Source: Desulfotomaculum sp. (GTDB taxonomy: Bacteria > Bacillota > Desulfotomaculia > Desulfotomaculales > Nap2-2B). From it: a stretch of 6,808 nucleotides of DNA. Below are positions 1 through 5,977 of this stretch, piece by piece (position 1 is the stretch's first letter; the number at the start of each line of letters is the position of its first letter). The position numbers were made by a program, and so were the translations under genes. The DNA is taken from positions 1 to 6,808 of the forward strand of contig DMZI01000046.1 in the NCBI GenBank assembly GCA_003485325.1, read 5' to 3'. The notes beneath the pieces are model-generated. The model was not told the DNA's origin. It saw nothing but the letters and a program-made list of their open reading frames with translations, and made no database searches.

Positions 1-89
1 TACACAAAATAACTTACATACTCTTTTTAAGCGCAAAACTTCCGATTGATCCCTTCAAGAACCGTCCCCCCGTATTTGAATCTGTTTGG

Positions 90-138
90 TTTAGGATGCG
101 TATTCACCGTTCGCTATATGCTTCGTGCCGGCAGCGCC
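90..138 (+). repeat. Composite repeat, block 1, left copy
   Basis: This 49-nt block matches 3817-3866 with only a few substitutions and one single-base gap. The core TATTCACCGTTCGCTA at 101-116 and the following TGCTTCGTGCCGGC are shared. Both copies are in the same orientation and both lie in non-coding DNA on either side of the leftward operon. In this copy ACCGTTCG (106-113) can pair with CGAACGGT (138-145); the right copy lacks the second arm. The identity of the element is unknown. Confidence 0.85.
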
Positions 139-147
139 GAACGGTTT

Positions 148-289
148 GCTTCGGACAGGGCCAGGCGATGCTGCAAAGGCGGCATGTAAGAAGCAAATAT
201 AAATATATACTGTATTGGGATTATTCCTTTAACTATCAAGAAACATGAATCGTGCCGCTGGTTTCGCATCGCAGCCCTGTTGCCGAAGC
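148..289. repeat. Large imperfect inverted repeat
   Basis: The arm at 148-170 (from GCTTCGG to GGCGATG) is nearly the reverse complement of 267-289 (from CATCGC to CCGAAGC). The matched segments CATCGC, GCCCTGT and CCGAAGC give about 20 pairs interrupted by small internal loops. The arms enclose roughly 96 nt that are partly AT-rich. It could be a palindromic intergenic repeat, the remnant of a small non-autonomous element, or a structured RNA. No transposase and no clear target duplication are visible. This inverted repeat is not found in the right-hand repeat copy. Confidence 0.5.
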
Positions 290-354
290 TTCACCGGGCT
301 GCTGCAGCGGCGCTTCGCAGAATCGCTCTCTTGTGAACAACGGCATCCTTTGAG

Positions 355-395
355 TTTTTGTTCAAGTTGACCTTCCTAAGGTAAGTTAATTTTCA
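355..395 (+). repeat. Composite repeat, block 2, left copy (short form)
   Basis: Positions 366-395 match 4051-4080 at 27 of 30 bases, beginning GTTGACCTTCCT and ending AAGTTAATTTTCA. The ten bases just before (TTTTGTTCAA, 356-365) also occur at 3918-3927. In the right copy the two parts are separated by 123 nt; here they are fused directly. The left copy is therefore best read as a short form, by deletion here or insertion there. It ends a few bases from the stop codon of the leftward activase gene. Confidence 0.8.
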
Positions 396-401
396 TAGTA
401 G

Positions 402-1427
402 CTAGGACACATAATCAAGAAAGCTGATTTTTTCGCGTTCTTCCTGCTTTATCTCTGATGAGCGGGTAAGGTTGGCCCACTTGCCGCACCTGCTCCCCCA
501 CCTGCCGCCAAGTCTGCCGTCGATGTAAAGCTCGCTGATCTCGCAATCATTCGTGCAGTCCCCGCAGATAAAACTGCGCGGCGTACAGCTGAATTCGGCG
601 ATGGCCTGCTGGCCGCGGAAGCGGCTCTCCCGGCCTGTTTTAAGCCAGTGTTCGCGGGCGAGCAGCGCAACTCCCAGCGCGCCCATAACTTCAAAGTAAG
701 GCGGCACCACAACAGGGACTTTCAGAAGCTTGGTGAACGCCGCCCTCATCCCTACATTTGCCGCAACTCCTCCCTGGAAAACTACCACGGGATTGATGCT
801 CTTGCCCCTGGCTACACTGGCCAGGTAGTTGCGCGCCAGAGCAAGGCACAGGCCGGCGATCAGGTCTTCCTTGCTGTAGCCCATCTGCTGCTTGCTGATC
901 AGGTCGGATTCCGCAAAAACTCCGCAGCGCCCGGCAATTTTGACGGGGTTTTTCGAGGTCAGGGCAATCTCGCCGAAGTTTTCAATAGGTATGTTAAGGC
1001 GGGTGGCCTGGTGGTCCAGGAAGGAACCCGTCCCCGCGGCGCAGACGCTGTTCATATTAAAGCCAGTGGAAATGCCGTCCTTCAAAAAGATAATCTTTGA
1101 ATCCTGGCCGCCGATATCGATAACCGTCCTGACCCGCGGCTCTACTTCACGGGCAGCCACGGCATGAGCGGTAATCTCGTTTTTCATTATATCCGCCGAA
1201 ATCATCGCCCCGGCCAGGTGGCGCCCCGAGCCTGTCGCTCCCGCCGCCTTTACTTCGATGCCTGACTCCGGCAGTTCCCCGTTGAGTTTTTTGAATATCT
1301 TCTGCAGGGCTTCTATGGGGGCGCCGAAAGTGCGCTCGTAAGTATGAAATAAGAGTTCCTTTTCCGTATTGACAACTGCAAGTTTTGCGCTGACACTTCC
1401 AACATCAATTCCCAGGAAACAATCCAA
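402..1427 (-). CDS. Acyl-CoA dehydratase activase (BadF/BadG/BcrA/BcrD, HgdC-like ATPase)
   Basis: This is a 341-residue ATPase of the ASKHA fold. In the family, a homodimer holds one [4Fe-4S] cluster and uses ATP hydrolysis to push a low-potential electron into a 2-hydroxyacyl-CoA dehydratase or related reductase. Visible motifs, numbered from the TTG start: phosphate-1 loop GIDVGS at 6-11, ATGSGR at 64-69, phosphate-2 loop DIGGQDSK at 104-111, and the two cluster cysteines C129 (SVCAAGTG) and C168 (GRCGVFAESD). FQGGVAANVG at 217-226 and MGALGVALLA at 248-257 form the adenosine-side region. The protein is longer than HgdC (about 260 residues) because of a C-terminal extension with C281, C288, C291, C295 and C314, possibly a second metal site. 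I chose TTG at 1425-1427 because GGAGGTGG lies at proper distance; an in-frame GTG at 1434-1436 lies inside that site. The gene overlaps its upstream partner by 23 nt, which suggests translational coupling. The family call is firm; the substrate is unknown. Confidence 0.93.
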   Translation of the reverse strand: MDCFLGIDVGSVSAKLAVVNTEKELLFHTYERTFGAPIEALQKIFKKLNGELPESGIEVKAAGATGSGRHLAGAMISADIMKNEITAHAVAAREVEPRVRTVIDIGGQDSKIIFLKDGISTGFNMNSVCAAGTGSFLDHQATRLNIPIENFGEIALTSKNPVKIAGRCGVFAESDLISKQQMGYSKEDLIAGLCLALARNYLASVARGKSINPVVVFQGGVAANVGMRAAFTKLLKVPVVVPPYFEVMGALGVALLAREHWLKTGRESRFRGQQAIAEFSCTPRSFICGDCTNDCEISELYIDGRLGGRWGSRCGKWANLTRSSEIKQEEREKISFLDYVS

Positions 1428-3582
1428 CCCGGCCACCTCCGTTAGGCTTTTTTTCCGAGCGCTCCAGCATAACTTCCAGAAAGGCCTCCAGCCTTGTCTC
1501 CAGGCCCGCCGTTCCGGTCTGCTCGCTGACGACCAGGGAAAGAAAGGGAAAGTCCATTTTTTCGCACAGGGGGATCAGTATGCTCTGGGAAACGATTTCA
1601 GGCATACAGGTAAAGGGGAGCAGGTGGAGCACCCCGTCTGCGCCCTCCTCCCGCGCTAAAATTACCTCACCGATGCTTTCCTGACCATGCCCGCCTACAG
1701 AAACGGGAAGGTAGGGACTGGCCGCAGCCACCACTTTCCGGTGCTGCAAAAGAGCTTTCTTTTTCCGCAGGACATGCAGGTCAAACCACCTGCTGGCTGT
1801 CATCTCGCGGTCCACGTACACTCTTAAACCGGGACGTGTCGACAGAAAGTCCTCTACGTTCTGGTTGACATAATTTTGGATCACGGTATAGAACTCCCCA
1901 ACGATCTTGACTTTTAGAGCTCTTACCATTTCTTCAGGAATTGCGTTTATTTCTTCGGAAAAATCTTGCTCCGCCCTTTTTACTTCTTTTATGCTGTCTG
2001 CGGCTAAAACCCGGTCGATCAACTTCTTCTGCGCCTTTAAAGCCAATCCCGGACTGCTCTCATAGGCCTGCTTGCGCCTGACCAGCTTTTCGGCTTCATC
2101 AAGGACAAGTATCTTCTGGTAGCCGAAGTTCATGGCCCGGGCTATCTTAAACCAGGATGAATTCCCGGTCAGCTTTTTAACAGTTTCACGAAACCTGTTC
2201 CAGTTTTTTTGGAAGGGAAGGGGTGAGTCAATGATTGTCATCTGGAAATCGTACTTTTTGCGCTTGAGCAGCAGTTCCTGGAGCTGGGCGTACCAGCCCA
2301 GGCGGCAGCGTCCCTTGCCTCCCACCATGACAACCTCGTTTGCTCCTTTTTCAATCAGTTCCCTGATCTGCCCCAGTGTGGCAATCATGGGATAGCAGAT
2401 AAATTCCGGAGCAAGTTCCTTGCCCAGATCAACAATTTTCCTGGTCACCAGCGGAGTGGGCACTATTTCCATGCTGCACTCCTGAAGGATGGTTGTCAGC
2501 GCCTTGTCCGCCCATCCGACTGAGGGCGTCCCGATTTTTGCCCTGCACGGCCTTTCCCCGGGGACAAAAGAAGGCGGGGGTTGGGTTTTACAGCCTTGCT
2601 TATTCTCCCTGGCGGTATCCACGAAGGCTTCCAGGCGGGTAATCAAACCCGCCTCCCCGGTATGCTCGTCCACGGTGAGGAGCAAAAAAGGAATTTCCTG
2701 GCGCTGGGCCTCTTCTTCAATATAGGACTCTATTATTGAGGCTGGTCCGCAGGAGAAGGCCTCCAAAAAAACCATCTTGCCGACCAGGCGCCGGCGAAGC
2801 AGGTACAGCGCCGACCCCAGGAGCAGGCTTTCATAGGTCCACATCTTTTCACCCTCGTAGATAGTTCCCACTTCCTTGAGGGCGTCTTTTTCGGAAACCA
2901 TCTCCGGGGTGATTACCCGCCCGTATTCTTTTAAGCGCGGCACGACGTTGTGGCCGACGTAGTCGTAAAGAATGTAAGGGTGGCCCATAACGCCGATTAC
3001 CTGTCCGGGGTCAAAATCCGCCGACGGGTCGAAGACCCTGTTTTTAACGGGCAGGCCGGTCAATTTGGAAAAAGCTTCGGGGATGGTCAGGCCGCTGACG
3101 GTCAACTGGTGGAAAGCTTCCTGCCGGGCTTCGCCGGCGCGCATCGCCCGCCTGACCGCCTGTTTGCCTTTGCCGAGCTGTTCGCCGACCCCGTAAAGAT
3201 CCTTTTCCCAGCAGCCCGGCTTCTCTTTTTCGTTAATTTCCGGAGCGAGGATTTTTTCAGGGGGTATCTCCAGCCCGTTTTGGACCATATAAGCGGCGCC
3301 GATAAGTTTCGGGCAGCAATAGCTCTCCTGCTGGATACTGGAAAGCACCGGAATAAATATAAAATCCACCTGTTTGTCAAGCAGGTTTTTCGTGTGCGCG
3401 TAGAACAGCTTTGTGGAAACACAGGGTTCGTCGGTAGGGCAGCAGGTTATCGACTCAAGGATTCTTGCGTCCGTCGCCGAGGATAAAACCACCTCCGCGC
3501 CAAGTTCGCGCAAAAAACCTTCCATAAAGGGGTATAAATAATAAAAGGCCAGACTTCGGGGTATTCCTATCTTAACAGTCAA
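1405..3582 (-). CDS. Two-half 2-hydroxyacyl-CoA dehydratase-like protein (DUF2229/activase-related half fused to CoA-protein-activase-like half)
   Basis: The protein has 725 residues and no signal peptide or membrane segment. It reads as two related halves. Residues 1-321 resemble the DUF2229 acyl-CoA dehydratase activase-related family, starting KIGIPRS. Residues about 348-703 resemble the CoA protein activase/HgdB-like family, starting KIGTPS. Each half ends with a near-identical stretch: DEHTGEAGLITRLEAF at 305-320 and SEQTGTAGLETRLEAF at 686-701. A proline-rich linker covers about 322-347. Each half has three matching cysteine positions (C54 or neighbouring C47/C48, C89/C90 and C278; then C396, C426 and C659), as expected for Fe-S ligands in the HgdA/HgdB superfamily. 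In my recollection these halves are often separate genes, so this looks like a fusion. The TTG start at 3580-3582 is supported by AGAGGTGG 6 nt upstream. It is the first gene of the operon and overlaps the activase gene, its likely electron donor. The reaction is unknown: dehydration of a 2-hydroxyacyl-CoA, a double-cubane-type reductase, or another difficult reduction are all possible. Confidence 0.87.
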   Translation of the reverse strand: MTVKIGIPRSLAFYYLYPFMEGFLRELGAEVVLSSATDARILESITCCPTDEPCVSTKLFYAHTKNLLDKQVDFIFIPVLSSIQQESYCCPKLIGAAYMVQNGLEIPPEKILAPEINEKEKPGCWEKDLYGVGEQLGKGKQAVRRAMRAGEARQEAFHQLTVSGLTIPEAFSKLTGLPVKNRVFDPSADFDPGQVIGVMGHPYILYDYVGHNVVPRLKEYGRVITPEMVSEKDALKEVGTIYEGEKMWTYESLLLGSALYLLRRRLVGKMVFLEAFSCGPASIIESYIEEEAQRQEIPFLLLTVDEHTGEAGLITRLEAFVDTARENKQGCKTQPPPSFVPGERPCRAKIGTPSVGWADKALTTILQECSMEIVPTPLVTRKIVDLGKELAPEFICYPMIATLGQIRELIEKGANEVVMVGGKGRCRLGWYAQLQELLLKRKKYDFQMTIIDSPLPFQKNWNRFRETVKKLTGNSSWFKIARAMNFGYQKILVLDEAEKLVRRKQAYESSPGLALKAQKKLIDRVLAADSIKEVKRAEQDFSEEINAIPEEMVRALKVKIVGEFYTVIQNYVNQNVEDFLSTRPGLRVYVDREMTASRWFDLHVLRKKKALLQHRKVVAAASPYLPVSVGGHGQESIGEVILAREEGADGVLHLLPFTCMPEIVSQSILIPLCEKMDFPFLSLVVSEQTGTAGLETRLEAFLEVMLERSEKKPNGGGRVGLFPGN
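1433..1440 (-). promoter_or_regulatory. Ribosome binding site deciding the activase start
   Basis: On the minus strand GGAGGTGG lies 5 nt before TTG (1425-1427), with GGAGG itself 8 nt away. The GTG at 1434-1436, which would add three residues, is part of this sequence and has no site of its own at suitable spacing. The site lies inside the 3' end of the upstream gene, so it is translated through before use. Confidence 0.7.
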
Positions 3583-3610
3583 GAATGGCCACCTCTTTGC
3601 CTTTTTTAAT

Positions 3611-3641
3611 AGTATAACATAACGGGATTGCTAATCTGGAA
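3611..3641 (-). promoter_or_regulatory. Predicted promoter of the leftward dehydratase/activase operon
   Basis: On the minus strand TGTTATACT (3619-3611) is an extended -10 box: TG, one base, then TATACT, one mismatch from TATAAT. The -35 region is weak, with TTCCAG at 3641-3636 at a long 19-nt spacing, which is common for extended -10 promoters. Transcription would begin about 3604, leaving a leader of roughly 20 nt that includes AGAGGTGG at 3596-3589. An inverted repeat CCCCTTT/AAAGGGG (3651-3657 with 3696-3702) lies just upstream and could bind a regulator. Confidence 0.5.
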
Positions 3642-3816
3642 TTTACTTTTCCCCTTTTTAACTTATTTTATCCTTTTTATGCCACAAAAAATAACAAAGG
3701 GGCAGTGCTTTCAGGATTGGCAAAGTCGGCCAAGTTAGTATTTTACCGTACCCTATTCTTACGCATAGGATTTTATTTTAAGACTGTCGAAATGATAAAT
3801 AGCCAGGAATAATTCG

Positions 3817-3866
3817 TTTAGGACGCCGTATTCACCGTTCGCTAACTGCTTCGTGCCGGCGCCGCC
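3817..3866 (+). repeat. Composite repeat, block 1, right copy
   Basis: This is the partner of 90-138, sharing GTATTCACCGTTCGCTA at 3828-3844 and TGCTTCGTGCCGGC. It has the same orientation and the same order relative to block 2. After GCCGCC the similarity with the left copy stops, and the second hairpin arm present in the left copy is missing. Confidence 0.85.
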
Positions 3867-3916
3867 AGCTACAAGATGAAATTCATCAATAAAGGAAGGC
3901 CAATACCTTAAGCGCA

Positions 3917-4080
3917 ATTTTGTTCAAAGAACGAGAGAACCCGAGTATATGCGAGGGAAGTGTTTGAGGCGCGTTGGCGCCGAGTTTTGACCGGGTCTGA
4001 GGGTGAACGAGTTCGTACAAGTATAAGAGGCGAACATGAGCACGTAGGCAGTTGACCTTCCTGATGCAAGTTAATTTTCA
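3917..4080 (+). repeat. Composite repeat, block 2, right copy (long form, possibly structured RNA)
   Basis: TTTTGTTCAA (3918-3927) and the 30-nt block 4051-4080 match the left copy, but here 3928-4050 (123 nt) lies between them. This extra part contains a stable small hairpin GGCGC-GTTG-GCGCC (3968-3981) and a GAAC-GA-GTTC palindrome near 4005-4014. AGGAAGGCCAA (3893-3903) can pair with TTGACCTTCCT (4052-4062) at 10 of 11 positions, or 11 of 11 with a G-U pair in RNA, closing a domain of about 170 nt. No coding capacity is apparent. It could be a dispersed structured repeat, a small RNA, or a folC leader element. I do not recognise a named family. Confidence 0.6.
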
Positions 4081-4121
4081 GGATACTTACCCTAAATGTT
4101 AAAAGCGAAGAGGTCTAATGA

Positions 4122-5456
4122 ATGGATTGCAATCAGGCCGTCGGCTACCTGCAAAACCTGACCAGGTTCGGCATCAACCTGGGCCTTGACCGGATTACCG
4201 AACTCCTGCGAAGGCTGGGAGATCCCCATCTGGCCCTTAATGTCGTTCACATTGGCGGAACAAACGGGAAAGGCTCGACGCTGGCCATGGTTTCTTCAAT
4301 CCTGAAGGCGGCCGGTTACAGGGCCGGCGCATTTTCATCCCCCCACCTGAGCTCTTATACTGAGAGGTATACCATCAACGGGGAGGAAATCGCTCCTGAA
4401 CGCCTGGCCGGGCTGCTTGAAGTAATCCGCCCCCATCTGGAGGACATGATTGGGGATGGTTTTGAAAGCCCGACAGAGTTTGAGGTATGCACCGCCCTGG
4501 CTTTTCAGTACTTCTATGAGGAAAGTGTTGATTTTCTGGTTCTGGAAGTAGGTCTTGGAGGTAAAATAGATTCGACCAATGTCGTTGTACCCCTGGTCTC
4601 GGTAATCACCAACGTTTCGCTGGATCACCTGGACAGGCTGGGCAGTACCGCAAAGGAGATTGCCGAAGTAAAAGCGGGGATTATCAAAAGCGGTGTCCCA
4701 ACGGTTACCGCCCAGGAAGAAGGGGAAGCCCTGGAGGTAATCAGGGCAGAATGCCTCAGGAAAGGTTCACCGCTGGTTGTGGCGCGGGAAGAGTCTGGAG
4801 AATCTTTATCAAAAAGTGGTGTCTTCTGGTCCGGGAATGGGAAAGATACACTGGAAGGTCAGCGTTTTTCAATCCGCGGTTTGCGGCATAATTATAACAG
4901 CCTGAATTTGCCCCTGCTGGGCAGGCACCAGCTGGCCAACGCCGCTGCGGCCGTCGCTGTCGTGGAACTGCTTGCCCAGGAGGGTTACGCAATAAATAAA
5001 GAAGCCGTCTTTAACGGTCTGGCCGCCGCAAAATGGCCTGCCCGGTTCGAAGTCTTTCGCGGGGACCCCCCGGTTGTTCTTGACGGCGCCCACAATCACG
5101 CAGGCGCCGTGAGCCTGCGCAGGGCCTTGGATGATTACTTTACGGGGCGCAAAATAATCCTGGTTATTGGTATCCTGCAGGACAAGCAGCGCTCCCTGGT
5201 TATCGGGGAACTTGCCTCCGGAGCTAGCGCGGTAGTTGTTACCAGACCGGATAGCCCGAGAGCGGGCGACTGGCTTCACGTTGCTGAAGAGGCCGGCCGG
5301 TATGCCGGCCGCGTTTATACGATTGAGTCTGTACAAGAGGCCGTGTTAAAAAGCCTTGACCTTGCCGGCCCCGGTGAGATCATCTGCATAACGGGGTCCC
5401 TGTATATGGTGGCCGAGGCCAGGGAGGTTCTGATAAATCTAAAAGGGAGGGTTTAA
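4122..5456 (+). CDS. folC: Folylpolyglutamate synthase / dihydrofolate synthase
   Basis: FolC is a 444-residue cytoplasmic Mur-ligase-type enzyme. It uses ATP to add glutamate to folates and, in bifunctional forms, to dihydropteroate, keeping folate cofactors in the cell. The P-loop GGTNGKGS is at 45-52, SPHL at 73-76, LEVGLGGKIDSTN at 141-153, ITNVSLDHLDRLG at 162-174, GRHQLANAAAA at 267-277 at the end of the central domain, and DGAHNHAGA at 321-329 in the C-terminal ligase domain. K184 matches the lysine reported to be carbamylated in characterised homologs. The residue before it, usually Glu in the EKAG motif, is Val here. Length is normal for the family. The ATG at 4122 follows GAGGT with a 7-nt gap. 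The gene is followed after one nucleotide by a RidA-family gene, so the two are probably cotranscribed. valS, a common neighbour of folC in Firmicutes, is not upstream here. Whether it has both activities cannot be told from sequence alone. Confidence 0.96.
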   Translation: MDCNQAVGYLQNLTRFGINLGLDRITELLRRLGDPHLALNVVHIGGTNGKGSTLAMVSSILKAAGYRAGAFSSPHLSSYTERYTINGEEIAPERLAGLLEVIRPHLEDMIGDGFESPTEFEVCTALAFQYFYEESVDFLVLEVGLGGKIDSTNVVVPLVSVITNVSLDHLDRLGSTAKEIAEVKAGIIKSGVPTVTAQEEGEALEVIRAECLRKGSPLVVAREESGESLSKSGVFWSGNGKDTLEGQRFSIRGLRHNYNSLNLPLLGRHQLANAAAAVAVVELLAQEGYAINKEAVFNGLAAAKWPARFEVFRGDPPVVLDGAHNHAGAVSLRRALDDYFTGRKIILVIGILQDKQRSLVIGELASGASAVVVTRPDSPRAGDWLHVAEEAGRYAGRVYTIESVQEAVLKSLDLAGPGEIICITGSLYMVAEAREVLINLKGRV

Positions 5457-5457
5457 T

Positions 5458-5922
5458 TTGCTACCGGAAGAGAAGTTGAAAGAAATGGGCCTTAACTGCC
5501 CGTCCGTGCCAACTCCTGTAGCTGCTTATGTGCCGGCGGTTTTTAGCGGTGAATTTGTCTATACTTCCGGGCAGCTTCCTTTTGTAGAAGGATCTTTGCT
5601 TTATAAAGGAAAGCTCGGACGCGAACTTGGAATTGAACAGGGTTACGAAGCAGCCAGGGCCTGCATCCTTAACTGTCTGGGCGCCGTCAAGGCGGTAATC
5701 GGAGAACTTGGCAGAATAGAAAGAGTAATCCGTGTTACCGGGTATATAAACAGCGCCTATGGTTTCAAGGAGCAGCACCTTGTATTAAACGGAGCATCCG
5801 AATTGCTGCTCGATCTTTTTGGCGAGGCGGGACGTCATGTACGCAGTGCGGTTGGGGTTACCGAACTTCCCCTGGGGGCGCCGGTAGAGGTGGAGTTAAC
5901 CGTCAGGGTTATGGGCAATTAA
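5458..5922 (+). CDS. RidA family protein (YjgF/YER057c/UK114)
   Basis: This is a 154-residue cytoplasmic protein of the RidA family, whose members form trimers and usually hydrolyse reactive enamines/imines made by PLP enzymes such as threonine dehydratase. Recognisable features are FVYTSGQLPF at 33-42, the helix with NCLGAVKAVIGELG at 72-85, VIRVTGYINS at 90-99, and the C-terminal signature RSAVGVTELPLGAPVEVEL at 129-147. R129 matches the arginine that binds the substrate carboxylate in active RidA proteins. It is about 25 residues longer than E. coli RidA, mostly through an N-terminal extension beginning LPEEKLKEMGL, typical of a longer subgroup of the family. The TTG start is 1 nt after the folC stop and 7 nt after GGGAGG, which fits translational coupling. 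Activity on a specific metabolite is not established, and many members outside the RidA subgroup have unknown roles, so I give no symbol. Confidence 0.93.
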   Translation: MLPEEKLKEMGLNCPSVPTPVAAYVPAVFSGEFVYTSGQLPFVEGSLLYKGKLGRELGIEQGYEAARACILNCLGAVKAVIGELGRIERVIRVTGYINSAYGFKEQHLVLNGASELLLDLFGEAGRHVRSAVGVTELPLGAPVEVELTVRVMGN

Positions 5923-5977
5923 CCACAGGGAACGGAACAGAACCGCCGGATATCCCTCATGTATCATCAACGCCCCC

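Larger units (their letters stand above)
1..401. other. Gene-free region rich in repeats and palindromes
   Basis: I see no convincing coding region on either strand here, only short open stretches without a ribosome binding site. The region lies beyond the 3' end of the leftward activase gene. It contains one copy of a two-block repeat (90-138 and 355-395) that recurs at 3817-4080, and a strong imperfect inverted repeat (148-170 with 267-289). The part from 185 to 240 is AT-rich. I found no convincing intrinsic terminator for the leftward operon: the nearest inverted repeat (334-340 with 358-364, TGAACAA/TTGTTCA) has no T-tract on the minus-strand exit side. Positions 1-60 hold nothing I recognise. 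Confidence 0.6.
3583..4121. other. Divergent intergenic region, 539 nt, no gene seen
   Basis: No open frame with a credible ribosome binding site is visible on either strand. The left third is AT-rich and holds the leftward operon promoter. Positions 3752-3769 contain a weak hairpin (CCTAT/ATAGG) followed by a T-rich run, and 3875-3887 is a perfect small palindrome, GATGAA-A-TTCATC. The right half, 3817-4080, is the long copy of the composite repeat. I did not find a good sigma-A promoter for folC. TTGACC at 4052-4057 resembles a -35 box but lies inside the repeat and has no matching -10 at 16-18 nt. Confidence 0.6.

Noticed and set aside
334..364. Inverted repeat TGAACAA/TTGTTCA as terminator of the leftward operon
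   Set aside because: On the minus strand no T-tract follows the hairpin, and the stem is AT-rich and only 7 bp.
648..1100. Plus-strand open frame of 150 codons inside the activase gene
   Set aside because: It is antisense to a strongly supported ATPase gene. Its translation has no recognisable family motif and no convincing ribosome binding site.
2950..3486. Plus-strand open frame of 178 codons inside the large dehydratase-like gene
   Set aside because: It is a shadow of a gene with clear motifs on the other strand; composition and content look like antisense translation.
4052..4080. folC promoter with TTGACC as -35 box
   Set aside because: At 17 nt spacing the -10 position reads TTTTCA, a poor match. 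The same sequence occurs in the left repeat copy, where it points into the end of an oppositely oriented gene.
90..4080. CRISPR array or insertion sequence as explanation of the repeats
   Set aside because: There are only two copies, far apart, with no regular spacers, no transposase and no terminal inverted repeats of an insertion sequence.
3583..4121. tRNA or rRNA gene in the divergent intergenic region
   Set aside because: No cloverleaf signature (no GTTCGAATC-type T-arm with a matching acceptor stem) and no rRNA-like sequence was found.
4869..5336. Minus-strand open frame of 155 codons inside folC
   Set aside because: It is antisense to an unambiguous folC with all family motifs, and shows no domain of its own.
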